DNA from: Macrocystis pyrifera
Taxonomy: Eukaryota; Sar; Phaeophyceae; Laminariales; Laminariaceae
Assembly (NCBI GenBank): GCA_031763025.1
Contig: JASSKH010000025.1
Location: forward strand, 4,650,001-4,714,000
Reading direction: 5' to 3'
DNA: 64,000 nt
Shown here in pieces: positions 1 to 10,523 of the stretch; position 1 is the first letter of the stretch; each line of letters starts with the position of its first letter. The translations under genes and the position numbers were made by a program. The notes under the pieces are model-generated. The model saw only the letters and a program-made list of their open reading frames with translations. It was not told where the DNA came from and did not search any database.

Positions 1-268
1 TGAAGTCGACGTTGACGTTATTGGCCAGATTTTTCTACCGAATACGATGTGTAAAGCACGAGTCAAGTGTAATGAGCACCACTGGACTCCTCCTCCACCT
101 TGCTTCTTATGGTGTTTCGGGTGATGTTTATTTTCCTTGGCTTTGCTCTCGCCGTTGAAGTGGGGCGCCGCTACGTGCAGAGAATATCCCTTGGAGGGCC
201 CCCTTCTCCCAGCCCTCCTGTAGTTGGGGTCTACGGTAGAAAATGATTTCTCGCGGTGTCCAAACCGC

Positions 269-972
269 CTACAGAGGTACATGGGACATGATACTGTAGA
301 GGTCTTCCAATGGTTTCATGGTGACGTTTCGGTCCGCAATTGACGGGGGTGCTTGAACGACATGAGAGAAAGCCCTCGTACACATTACACATAGTTGAAC
401 GGGCGTCCTCCTGCAGAAACTCGTGGTTTCTAAAGCCGGTGTTGAGCTCGATATTTTATGTAAGCGTAAGGGCGTTGGGCAGGAGATGTCCAAGCCATTC
501 GGGGGAAATGTGTTCCCCCATATCGTGAAGACGGTGTCGCGCTGTTCACAACGCCGCCATATTTCTCCTTGATTGCCTGCCAAGCGGCTTGTACGTCTCC
601 CAGTCCGTCCTCCGTATTACGTCCCTCGAGACGGCGCACGTCTGTCACGTCTGTAGTTGGTCCTTGGAACAGGGCATCAATTAGATGCTGCACCTGAGTA
701 AACATGTTCAGGTCAGCAGCAGCTACCCAAACCGTCGACGGGAGAGCATGTGATGAGCTCGTGCTCTCGTTTGCGCGGCCGACCCCATCTTGGGGTGCTG
801 GTGCTGCTCCGGGCGTCCTCCAGCTTCCAGCCCTCCTCAACTTCATCGCGCCTGGCATGCAATATACACGTGTTGCCGCCTTTTCCCAGTGGCGTTCCCT
901 CTCAATTTGCTTGAGAGTTATAAATATGGTTTTCTCCGCTACAGCACCTCCTCTGTTCCAGTGTTGAAGCAA
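269..972 (-). pseudogene. Decayed Gag-like coding fragment (Copia-type?), copy A
   Basis: Reading the minus strand from 972 downward, one frame gives a region with the elements FTQVQHLIDALFQGP and DVQAAWQAIKEKYGG. This resembles the helical Gag region of Ty1/Copia elements, where an AW..L...Y pattern is common. After about residue 150 the apparent coding frame changes, and a frame reading GFKNHEF and CGPKRHHE continues to about 240. The same frames are open in copy B (61946-62738), so the protein was once conserved. Copy A has an extra in-frame TAA near 455-460 where copy B has CAA. The match to Gag is by pattern only; the conclusion of a broken retroelement gene is firmer than the family assignment. 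Confidence 0.4.
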
Positions 973-1997
973 ACATCATCGCGCCGGAGGATTTCCTTCC
1001 GCCAAGTCCATCCCCGCTCATTGGCAATGAAGTCCCACTCACTCCTCGTTGCCAAATTCAGCTTGAAACCTGGGTGATCGTCGCCTTTATCAAGACTGCA
1101 CCTACTGAAGTATCAGCTTTCCGCGACCGTGTCGGTTTGCCTCCTCGCACATTGCATCCAAATGAAGCCGCAGTGCTATTCGCATCATTCAAAGTCCCCG
1201 CATCAGTGATGCGTTGCGTTTAACGCACCCCCAATAACCCAACTCGACTCTACCACGCATCCAACCTGCGGTGAAGGCAGTGCGCATTCAATAGGCGCTG
1301 ATACGCGAGAAGAAATAAGCTCCCAACAGCCAGTCTCTGGCTGCAGCACGAGCGTCACTGCAACACACAGCAGTGTAGAAAAGGGCAACCAGCCAGGGGG
1401 AAATGAGGAGTGGGATGGTGTGATAAGCCTCCAAGCCCATTTCACGTACATAGCGTTCCACGATACCGCACAGTTCCTATTAATAGATTGGTTCAGGAAC
1501 AGGCCGTACAGACCTTCGGTATCACTCCACGCGTGTCGTTCCTAGTCAAAAAGCAATCCTCAATACCTGGTGGGTCAACAAGATGCGTGCCGCGCCTCGT
1601 GGCAATAAAAGCAGGCCTCGTGAGAAACAAAGCAATGACACGGCCTACTGCTACGCGAGACAAGGTCGAACGGGATCAGTGACAGGAAGGCATCGCACAT
1701 TTGAGGCTGAATCCAGCTTCATGCCGGAAATACCCCCCAATCACGGCGGTCGAGTTAGATCATTTTTGTGCGGGGATAACCTTTACTGCGCACAAGGGAG
1801 ATGATCGTATCACGTAGTGTGTATGTGGTGAGGCACCCACGAGGCAGTTCCATAGTAAACCCAGTGCTGTCACTGGAAGTGGCCACACCAGACATTAAAT
1901 CAATTCATTGATGCTGTCATCCATATGCAAGAAAATTCGCCTCACAAGCGGTTCTTAGTAGGATGCAGCTCACACTTCATGCGACTCGCCCAACATC

Positions 1998-2274
1998 TCA
2001 CGGCGCTTCGCGCTTGGTGCCAGCAATGCCTGCCTGGTCGGTGAAAACCCGACATGCTCCGTCCCGGCATGGGATGCGAGGGTCTATGGTCATACGAATA
2101 CGGCCATGCATGATATCGTGTACACCCCCCCCCCCTCCCTTCACGACGCTTAGCGCTTCGCGCTTGGTGCAATGTCTGCCTTGTCGGAGAAAACCCGACG
2201 TCGTTCGTCCCGGCATTGTAGAGATGCAAGGATCTACATTCATACGAGTACGGCGGTGCATGACATGGACACAC
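1998..2274. repeat. Tandem duplication, two units of about 137 bp
   Basis: Two adjacent imperfect units share GCGCTTCGCGCTTGGTGC, a GTGAAAACCCGAC or GAGAAAACCCGAC block, a TCCCGGCAT block and a CATACGA.TACGGC block. Copy B carries only one unit at the corresponding place (about 63480-63620), so the duplication happened in copy A after the two copies separated. A C13 run (about 2126-2138) lies at the junction. Confidence 0.7.
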
Positions 2275-2932
2275 CCTCTTCCCCCTACGCGTTCGCCGAG
2301 AGTACACGCGAGGCACGGGTGAGGTTTGTCCTTTACAACCGTTATTCCCCTCTGCCCCATATACTAAAACATTCATGTTGAAGGTCCTAAAGCCATTTGT
2401 ATCCTTTGGAGGCGTTGTTCCATACCGCCCCGTCAATCTGAACAAATCTCTGTCAAGCGTTCTAAAAATCGACAACTGCTAACACAGATCCTACATACAT
2501 ATGGATACCAGTTTTTTTTTATTGACGCCATAGATTGTGTTGGTGTCAGGCGCTGCTGTGATACTCACTGTTAATACTACTGCAGCTCTCGAATAGTATC
2601 GGCGTAGTTTCCACCGATACACTGTGATTTAGATTTTTTCTGAAATTTACAAAGAACGAACGGAAAAAAAACAACCGCGCTTATTGGCATTTTCATATAT
2701 ATGGATTGTGATAATATGATAGCCGCTATTTCACTTTTCTTCTTTCGTTTCGCCATTGTTTTCGCGAACAGGGCTTTTTAGTTGTGTCAAGTCTCGTGGC
2801 GATTTAGTTGTGTTCCTACTGTAGAAAAAAAAGACCCTCGAACTGCGAGTACAACGCGCTCTTGCTTCGTTTTTTGTTAGTTGAACGAAGCATATATTTC
2901 AAAAACAAAGAAACCGCCGCCGCCGCCTTCAG

Positions 2933-3280
2933 AATCCTAGAAGGGGAACCTCAGAGCGCCTTGCATCCACCGGCCCGCCATGTTGGAGCTCTCCTCAACG
3001 AGGCTGTCGATTATTATGCAGTCGCCGATAGTCGCGTCCTCGTTGTCGAGGGGGTCGATGAATGTCTTGGACAGGTTGAACAAGCCCTGGACGCGCGTAG
3101 TATGTGCAAATTGTCGTTCGGCACCGGTGAGTTAAATTCGTTTAGGCGTCCCGACGACGTGCGAGTAGGATGGATGAAGCGTCAACGTTGTTCGCTCGTA
3201 AACATTGACATTCCCGGAAGACAGGCGAAGAGGGAAATCAAAGGGGACCAAGAACGAAGCGTGCCGCTATAGTACCACTC
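2933..3280 (-). pseudogene. Minus-strand coding remnant, unknown family
   Basis: On the minus strand one frame is open from about 3280 to 2960 except for one TAA near 3132-3134. The translation after that stop has balanced, protein-like composition, with segments such as GLFNLSKTFIDPLDNEDA and GDCIIIDSLVEESSNMAGRW, ending at a TAG near 2940. The plus-strand frame (2808-3272) is also open but starts in low-complexity sequence and looks less natural. I do not recognise the family. It could be an exon, since the stop region could hold a splice site, or a decayed gene. Confidence 0.3.
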
Positions 3281-3387
3281 CGATCGGGAATACATTCCTC
3301 GGTTTTCTACTAACAACAGAGTCCAAATGTTGGGGTATACAGCAGTAGTAGGGGTCCCTCTATACCGGCAGTGCGGTCAGTCCCGGT

Positions 3388-3882
3388 ATGCGCCAGCCAC
3401 CAATACCGGCACTATATGTAGCTGCAACCGGCACTAACTCCTCCGCACACCCCACCGCACTCGTCAATCTCACCTGTCCCAAGCGATTCCACAGGCGCTA
3501 TGGCGGGCAATCGGCACTACAGAGGGACCACGTCTGCAGTGTTACCGGCGAGGCAGAGGGGCATGCACTAACCCAAACCTTCCCTGCTGTACACACTCCC
3601 AGCGTAGCGCCAATCTACTTTCTCCATTTGCTGCGCATGCTCCGCCTCCGACTTTCTCGTCGCATGCCCGGCTACTTCCTACACAAAGATGCTAACCCGG
3701 TAGCCACGTCTGGTCAGCTTTCAAAAATAGCCTACCGCCGAAAGCCGGCGGCTCGAGAGATTTCCTTCAATATCGGAAAGTGTGTACCAGTACCAGGCAA
3801 GGTACGGTATGCACTCACCAGGCACCAAAGACTCCCCAAGCGAGAAATAGCTGCGTCGGGTACGCGACAGATGCATGAATAG
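3388..3882 (+). pseudogene. Copia-type reverse transcriptase-like remnant
   Basis: This is a 164-codon open frame. Its middle, TQTFPAVHTPSVAPIYFLHL followed by a Leu/Arg-rich helix and GYFLHKDA, follows the order of the Ty1/Copia RT start (ETFAPV..SIR.LLALA then D...AFL...DL). The end, with VRYALTRHQRLPKREIAA, follows the ALYGLKQAPR.W motif. The catalytic Asp of the first motif and most conserved residues are altered, and no YVDD box follows in frame. It therefore reads as an old, inactive fragment. The similarity is by pattern, and a chance open frame remains possible. Confidence 0.35.
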
Positions 3883-5358
3883 TAGCCGTACTATCGGTCA
3901 AGTTTGCAAAAACATGGTACATATAAGTAGGGGGTGGTACCTAAACCTTCTTAGGCTCCTTCCTTAAGGAGCTCTTTACCATCAGCCAGAGTCCCAACAA
4001 CCGAATTTGAGGACAAAACACAACAAGCTAACCACTCTGGTCGGGGATATAACGATCATTTACACATACATACGAAGAGACCATATGGTCCTTACATATC
4101 CGCCATGAATGGTACTAATAATAGATGACGGAGGGGCCTAGTAATCAGGCTCAAAGGTGCTTACACTAGTAAAAACACCGCAATATATTTGTCTATATGA
4201 TGGGTCTTGATCACTGTTGATATGGTCTCCCGTAACCGTACGATAGAGTCCGATACACAGTCCCATCGGCGCTAGTACAGGGTTTAGTCACAGGGGAACC
4301 GCGGACACCAATTTTTTCCGCATATTTCGAATCACCTCCGCCGAAGTGTGATACCGGAAATTAGCGGGCCATCCGTGCTAATAGTAGAAATATTTTACAA
4401 TCCACACGTTTGACCGACTCGGCCGATTTTTTATTTTCAACCTTTCGCTCATTTCGATGACTCACCACGGCAACGTATTGTATCAATAAGTTACAAAGGC
4501 TTAGACTTGGGCAAGGCCGGCCGTTCACGTGGCCTCCGCTTGCTCACTACGCATAAAAAAAATACTCGCACTGGGGAACAGCCACGCGAACGCGTTTCAC
4601 CGGGGGTAGTAAAACAGTGAATGGTTGCTGTCACGCATGCTACTATTATTATGGGGGTAGCATTATTCGGCCCGGAACTTGTCTGACTTGCCGCGGCTCT
4701 CCGCAACTGGGGAGACTACCCAATATTCTTGAATTAAATTTGAGTTTCATGTGTTCTTCATGGTACACCTGGGCTACCGAGGTGCTTCGCATGTACTTCT
4801 CAAAGTCAATTTCTTGGTGAATTGTAGGGGAGGAGCCCCAGAAGGCAAAAGTATGTGGTCCCCTATCGTATCCACACATGTCTATAGATGGGGGTTGCAA
4901 CTACTGTAGACGACGTGTTGAGATCAACGTCGGGACATTTTTATCCCTGGACGGGTTTGCCCATTAAGTCGGTGCTCGTCGGTACTTTACCTGTGTTGTT
5001 TGCTTAGAGATGAGAAGAGTAGCTTTATTCCTTTCGTGCACGCGGAGACTGAGAGCCAAGCTCGTGCCTTACTGGTATTTTCCATCTACAATACGCCTCC
5101 CAAGTACTACAAATACGATCCCAATACTTGAACCCAGGTAATTACCGGGCTTTTAGCCTCATTCAAGGCGGTATCATAACAGACCCGCAATTAGGGGTAG
5201 CACTTTTCTTTACCAACATATTTCCGACTGGTGGGGCTTCTTCTCGGCTGAGGCACTAACCCGTATATATAAATCCTTTGTTTGATTTTCTTGTTTTTGG
5301 TAGTAGACCTACAGTATATGCATATACGGGTAGTAGGCATGGGGTTGCTTATCGGCTC
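3883..5358. other. No gene recognised
   Basis: Only short open frames (under 85 codons) occur on either strand. Nothing here resembles a known domain, RNA gene or repeat from elsewhere in the window. Confidence 0.5.
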
Positions 5359-5489
5359 GGCCTAATCTTCTAAGACGAGCGAATCGAGCCGTAAGTCGGA
5401 CTGGGAAATCGAGCGTAGCGAGGTATCAAGCCGACCGCAGGCCGAACTTTTTTGGAATAAGTCGTGCGAATTCCATTAATCTTAATCCA

Positions 5490-5680
5490 TTTTTCGCGTC
5501 TTAGCGCGTCTTAGATTCGTCTTAGCGCGTCTTAGATTCGTCTTGGCACGTCTTAGATGCGTCTTGGCACGTCTTAGATGCGTCTTGACACGTCTCAGGC
5601 GCGTGTTGGCACGTCTTAGACGCGTGTTGGCATGTCTTGGACGCGTGTTGGCATGTCTTGGGTTCGTCTTGGCAGTACTG
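5490..5680 (+). repeat. Subterminal CGTCTTAGA-type array, left end
   Basis: About ten imperfect units of roughly 20 bp with the core CGTCTTAG or CGTCTTGG are spaced by GCG, ATTCG or GCACG. The array is mirrored by the inverted array before 10523, which ties the two ends together. Confidence 0.75.
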
Positions 5681-5971
5681 AAACAAGCATTGCATCGACA
5701 AACAATGTTACTTCAACACGGGACGGGTACAGCAATGCAGCAACCACACAACAGTGTAAAGCGGCGGTAAGAACGGCAATGTTACAGCTGATGAGTGCGA
5801 TTCTTACGTATGATGGGTGAACCGCAGCATTATTGCGTACTCGTGGTAGCTGCTTGTTTTGTTGGCATTTGACGAGACACGTACAGCAGTACATAATTGA
5901 TACGAGGTAGTACCTGGTATATTTCAATGTGTACTTCTTGTACATTCGTTTATACTTACCTACATATATAT

Positions 5972-6235
5972 TGATTGTACTCAGATACACGACATATAAG
6001 ATCCATGGTAGATTGGGGAGTTCCACGCTGGAAAGGGATTCCGGCAGTAGGGTATTGGGATATCGGGGTAATGTGTGCCCACCAATGCTACTCGTCAGGT
6101 GCAACCCTACACTGCATGTGAGGCGAGTCAACTCTACAGCGAGGATGTAATATAAGAGGAGTTCGTGTTTCATGTCTGGAGTCAGCCACGCGTTCCCGTG
6201 CCAGCTGCGCCTATACCTTTAGGGATCAATCAACA
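5972..6235 (+). repeat. 5' LTR of the small LTR element
   Basis: 264 bp starting TGATTGTACTCAG and ending GGATCAATCAACA. It contains a TATA-like word (TAATATAAGAGG) about 90 bp before its end. It is nearly identical to 9177-9440. Confidence 0.65.
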
Positions 6236-9160
6236 CACTAGTTAATACCGGTGATCTTCTATTGGCAAGCGTAGCCCAGGCCAACCCAAAGAGGCGGGAA
6301 CCTGCTTCCAGCATGTCTATTCTTTTTTGATGATGTGCTTCGTGAGGGAGCCAGCGTGTGTGCATTTTGAAGATGAGATCGAGGTCCTGGAGGAGAGGAC
6401 GTGTGTGTGAGAAGAGTCAGGAGATGCCGCACCAGGAGAGCAGCAGCGATCCCAGCGGGGCCAAGTTTGAGCCGGACCTGGTAGAATCGCTTGGCACTGG
6501 TGGCGAAGGCGCTGGAGAGTAAGCAACGTCAGCAGTCAGAGGATAGCTGCACTTTTGTTGCGACGATGAAGCGCATGCAGTAAGCACCGTTACCGCCGCC
6601 GTCGTGTCGACCGCCGCGTAACCGTCGCTGCTGCAACACCCCGGGATAGCCAGGCATCTGCCTGGACCTGTGGGTTCGCTGCGCGCTGGCGACGTAAATG
6701 TAGAACGTATATTATTATATGAAAGAGAGAGAGTTTGGCAGGCAGGAGCCGGGAGGGAAGGTGGAGACCGCGGGAGCGACGCTGAAAGTGTTCTGGCAGA
6801 ATCCGCCTGGACTGCTGAAGCACCACGCCCGCAGGTAGTTGATGGGGGGGACGTTGCCCCCGAGGAAGGAGTCGAGAGAGAGAGCGAAGATGGGCGCAGG
6901 GGGAGGAGTCTGCATCATCATCTGTTCGGGATGCGGTGCCCCAAGAGAAAGGAGGAAAGAGAAGGGATCGAGGCGCCACCGGCAAGGACTTACGTCCGCA
7001 CCAGGCACGTTTGGCTTTGTTGATTGACTGCTGTGGTGATTTTCGTTTTTAAATTGATTGTGTATCGAATTGAGAGTAGGGGAGAATCTGCGAACATTGG
7101 AGATTCAGATTTATTTGGGAATACTGGAAATGAAATGAGATGAACAGACGTATATGTATACGTATACGTATAGCTTCCCTCACTGAAGTATTTCTGTAGA
7201 CGCACTGCTATAGGACTATGACGTCTGTCTCTTATGGTTGACTGGTCGAGGGCTCTGGTTGACTGGTCGAGGGCTCTGGTTCTGCATTGACACGAGTACG
7301 AGTAGGAAATGAACAGGGTAAAGAAGAACAGGGTAAAGAAAGGTACTCTATAATTTAGTTGTTATACGTGCGAATGATGTGAGCTCAATGACTGCACGAA
7401 GACTCTTCGCCCATGTGCACCTTTTTGACGTCATTACGTATCATGATACAGCAAGAGGATTGATATTCCCACCCTTTTGCTGAGTTCCGCATTGCGTTGG
7501 TGTGATCTGATGCTGGCAGAACCGAGCAAGTACAGCAGGAAGAGGTGTATGCGATGAACCCTTGTGCCCAACTACAGCAACACGTCTGTTTGCGGCATTT
7601 CACATATTTACATCTTTGTATGCGGGTATCTCGTTTTTGAGTTGTTGGGTTGGTGTGTAGCACGACCCGCGCCACTTGTTACGTGCTAAAGGCAAGATCT
7701 TTATTTGCGGACGGAGTAATATACTATACGAGTACAGCAGCAGCAGAAGTAGTACGGTACTGTGAGCTGAGACGAAAACGGTTTACTTGGCACTGCTGTA
7801 TATGTTCATCAAGTATGTACTGCAGCATATATAATGGTCAAGGAATACATGGGTTTGATGTGGGACCAGATATTCGCGTTGACAAGTAGCTGTTTATTTG
7901 CAGTAGCATTTGAAAAGTTAACTATACCCAAGAGGAGTTTGCAAGCAGTGTATATGCAGACCTAATCGCTCGAATGCACGCCCCATCCCTTCTGTATGCC
8001 GGGTCAATGCTGCGGAGGCGACGTTTGATTTCACCCAGGAGGAATAGCTGGATGACCCGAGCTGCGGTGACGCCATGAGACCGAACGGAGAGGCAGCCGC
8101 GGCGGAGGCAACATCAGTAGTGTTCGGGGCATCGGGGTGATTCTTACTGAATGTGGTTGCCTGTGAATCTGGATGAATATTTTCATTGCTTGTATTTTGG
8201 AATTGTTTTTTCTGGTCGATTTGGATTATGCGAGAATTATTGGAGTTTTCGAGTAGTTTCAATATCAAATAAATTCAAGCGAAGGAATGTATGCTATCTC
8301 GCATTACCGTCGCGATCTGTATATCTATGGCGGGAGTAGGGGATAAGGGGAGACTCTTGTCCGGTTCCTCGCGATCTCTGGCATTTAATTTCTTGGCTTA
8401 ATTTTTTTTTGATGAGTATGGCTACTGTGATATTTTCCCATGATTTGCATTAATTTCCTAAATAATAGGGGAGCGGTTTTTGACGAGACTAAAGAGAGAC
8501 TATGAAGCGCCTGGGGGCGTTTGCGGTCCATATGAAATGTTTTCTGGTTTGGAAGGTTTGGGTAGTACTTCGGAAATTGAGAGTTTGTTTTTTTTTGGTT
8601 CTTGAAAATTTGTGCTTTTGTTCAAAAGTCAGTACTGACTGAGTGGTCTAGCAGGTAGTGCTATATAATTCCCTAGGGTGGGTCGGGAGTTGAAGTCTCG
8701 CCGAATTCGTAAGTTGATCTTTTCGAGCGTGCGCGCTGGAGACAATACGAATGATTGTGAAATTGTGCCTGTAGACACCAGAAGCGTTTGGCGAGGGGAG
8801 GGCCCCGGAGATCACTGTACTAAGTCGACGAGATTTCACTGAATATCTTTTGACCAATTCCGCGGAAAATGCCGTTTTACCTGACTGAATCCGAGAAGAA
8901 TGATTCCGAGAGTTTTATTTGTTTGCAACAGAGAGGCTGGGGATTTGAGCATTTGAATACTGATTTGAGGATTTGAGTGTTGATTCAAGAATTTGATTTT
9001 TGAGCTACAGATTGGATTTTTGACTTTCTGAGTTTGATTCGAGTTGATATTTTTATAGAGATGTATCAGCCCTGCGATGTCGTACATTTGCATGTATAGA
9101 GCTGAGGGGAATATTGATCATGCACAGGAGCAGGGAGGATATGAGTATGGTCGTGTATAT
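6236..9160. other. Interior of the small LTR element, no pol
   Basis: The frames present (for example 6670-7023 on plus, and 7918-8268 on minus with a Ser/Ala-rich middle) show no protease, RT, integrase or zinc-knuckle motif. A 21-bp direct duplication (GTTGACTGGTCGAGGGCTCTG) occurs near 7237-7279, and a tRNA-like segment near 8640. Confidence 0.45.
8634..8710 (+). repeat. tRNA-like segment, possible SINE head
   Basis: TGGTCTAGCAGG fits a pol III A box. About 45 bp later a T-arm-like stretch (CGGGA, loop GTTGAAG, TCTCG) gives a five-pair stem with one wobble and a near-consensus B box. The anticodon arm does not fold well, so this is not a functional tRNA gene. A tRNA-derived SINE or tRNA pseudogene fits best. 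Confidence 0.35.
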
Positions 9161-9176
9161 TGAGTAGGGGGGATAT
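9161..9176 (+). other. Polypurine tract
   Basis: GAGTAGGGGGGATAT lies directly upstream of the 3' LTR, the expected place for plus-strand priming. Its core equals the tract of the Ty3 element at 42543-42552. Confidence 0.55.
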
Positions 9177-9440
9177 TGATTGTACTCAGATACACGACAT
9201 ATAAGATCCATGGTAGATTGGGGAGTTCCACGCTGGAAAGGGATTCCGGCAGTAGGGTATTGGGATATCGGGGTAATGTGTGCCCACCAATGCCACTCGT
9301 CAGGTGCAACCCTACACTGCATGTGAGGCGAGTCAACTCTACAGCGAGGACGTAATATAAGAGGAGTTCGTGAGTCATGTCTGGAGTCAGCCACGCGTTC
9401 CCGTGCCAGCTGTGCCTATACCTTTAGGGATCAATCAACA
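9177..9440 (+). repeat. 3' LTR of the small LTR element
   Basis: Direct copy of 5972-6235 with only a few base differences, such as GCTACTCGTC against GCCACTCGTC, which suggests a fairly recent insertion. It is followed by ATATAT. Confidence 0.65.
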
Positions 9441-10124
9441 ATATATTACGTGGAAGCTCCGAAGTCGCATTGCGAATAAAAGGCACCAGGTACGTACCTG
9501 GTTTTATTGTTGTGTCGTTTTTTTTTTATGAGTGAGTACGAATAGCATACTGAATATCATACCGTCGGTAGCCTTGGGAACCAACACACTCAAGTATATG
9601 CATTTGCGTATCAATAGTATACTAATACCAACAACCTACAAACCCGCCCACGGAAAACAGCAAGAGAGAGCTGCAGGTGCCCTAAACTATACGTTGCTAC
9701 CTGTGGTACTGATATACCACGGACAAAAATACTAACTTAAAAGTATTTTGCACAAACCACTAGAAAAAAAATAAAGCTACGTACTACACCGGTATGAAGT
9801 ACCGCCCGCCGCGTATTTACTTGTGTTGTAATAAAGCACCAACGAAACCGAAACTGCCCACGGAACACAGGACGAGAGCAGCAGTTGTCCTATATCCCAA
9901 AGAACGCATTATGTTACCTGGTACTGATGTACCACGGTGTAGCAATAAGAGCAAAGAAAAAGAATAAGCGAAAACAGGAGTACGAGTAGTCGCCCTGAGC
10001 TATATGCCGATCAAATGTCTGCGCAATATATATTACGACGAACGCGAACGCGAAAGAAGAGGAAACAGCAGTAGTAGTAATAATCCTGAGGTAGCATGTC
10101 AAAATAAATTGGTGTGGGCCTTCA
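9441..10124. other. No gene recognised
   Basis: A/T-rich sequence with only short frames. ACCAGGTACGTACCTGGT near 9487-9504 is a perfect 18-bp palindrome built from the TACCTGGT word that recurs across the window. Confidence 0.45.
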
Positions 10125-10127
10125 CCA

Positions 10128-10250
10128 AACCTAACTGCCGAGTGGTAGTAGGTGGGGAGAGAGGGGGATCATCTGTCGTCATGTTTTGTTTTTAATACTA
10201 ATGCCATCCTCCAAAATCCGGGGAACCGGGTTCGATGTCCCGGTGACAGG
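10128..10250 (+). repeat. tRNA-like segment, possible SINE or tRNA pseudogene
   Basis: TGCCGAGTGGTAGTAGG resembles the D-arm/A box of Leu or Ser tRNAs. About 90 bp later CCGGGTTCGATGTCCCGG gives a T-arm-like stem with a TTCGA loop. The spacing suits a long-variable-arm tRNA or a SINE, but no acceptor stem closes the structure. Confidence 0.3.
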
Positions 10251-10414
10251 GAAAAACAGGGAAAAACGCATGGAGGCCCGAAAAAAGATGGTTCGAAAGA
10301 AGCAAGTTGGAGTAGTCGATTCAACTGCTGTCCTCGCTGTGTTTCCCACCTATTTCCACAGCTTGCTGTGGTCGTGTCGACCCCCGAAGACCCCTCGACC
10401 GGCGCCTGGTGCAT

Positions 10415-10510
10415 TCTAAGACGAATCTAAGACGTGCTAAGACGCGATATAGCGAGCAAGACGTGGCTTTTTCTCAGAAACAGATTAAGACGTATTTTAA
10501 GACACGTCTT
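10415..10510 (-). repeat. Subterminal CGTCTTAGA-type array, right end
   Basis: Several CTAAGACG or TTAAGACG words, the reverse complement of the left array, end at the right inverted repeat. The outermost units, read inward on the minus strand, share CGTCTTAGATTCGTCTTAG with the left array. Confidence 0.7.
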
Positions 10511-10523
10511 AGAAGATTGGGCC

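Larger units (their letters stand above)
1..2640. repeat. Large dispersed repeat, left copy (A)
   Basis: This segment is a diverged direct copy of 61710-64000. Shared landmarks in the same order are the CCTTGCTTCTTATGGTG block (near 105 and 61825), the CATGGTGACGTTTCGGTCCG block (near 318 and 62032), the GATACGCGAGAAGAAATAAG block (near 1301 and 63041) and the A/T-rich tail near 2480-2640. Similarity begins at base 1, so the copy continues left of the window. Its minus strand carries the gag-like fragments described separately. It is most likely an old retrotransposon remnant; no LTR boundary can be fixed here. Confidence 0.8.
5972..9440 (+). mobile_element. Small non-autonomous LTR retrotransposon (LARD/TRIM-like)
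   Basis: Two direct repeats of 264 bp (5972-6235 and 9177-9440) differ at only a few positions, begin with TG and end with CA. ATATAT lies on both outer flanks, a possible 6-bp target duplication, though weak because it is simple sequence. A polypurine tract (TAGGGGGGAT) stands directly before the right copy. The same tract word stands before the 3' LTR of the Ty3 element at 42543-42552, as expected if both use related reverse transcriptases. The 2.9-kb interior has no recognisable gag or pol frame, so the element would need proteins from another copy. No primer-binding site complementary to a common tRNA is evident after 6235. Confidence 0.65.
5359..10523. mobile_element. Candidate TIR element with subterminal CGTCTTAGA arrays
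   Basis: GGCCTAATCTTCTAAGACG (5359-5377) is matched in inverted orientation by 10505-10523, 18 of 19 positions. Just inside each end lie arrays of the same word in opposite orientation: CGTCTTAG units at 5490-5680 and CTAAGACG units at 10415-10510. Terminal inverted repeats with subterminal repeat arrays are typical of cut-and-paste or foldback DNA transposons. No target-site duplication is visible beside the ends, and no transposase is recognisable inside. The interior contains a younger LTR element. It may be a non-autonomous element or two inward-facing ends of separate copies. Confidence 0.5.
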
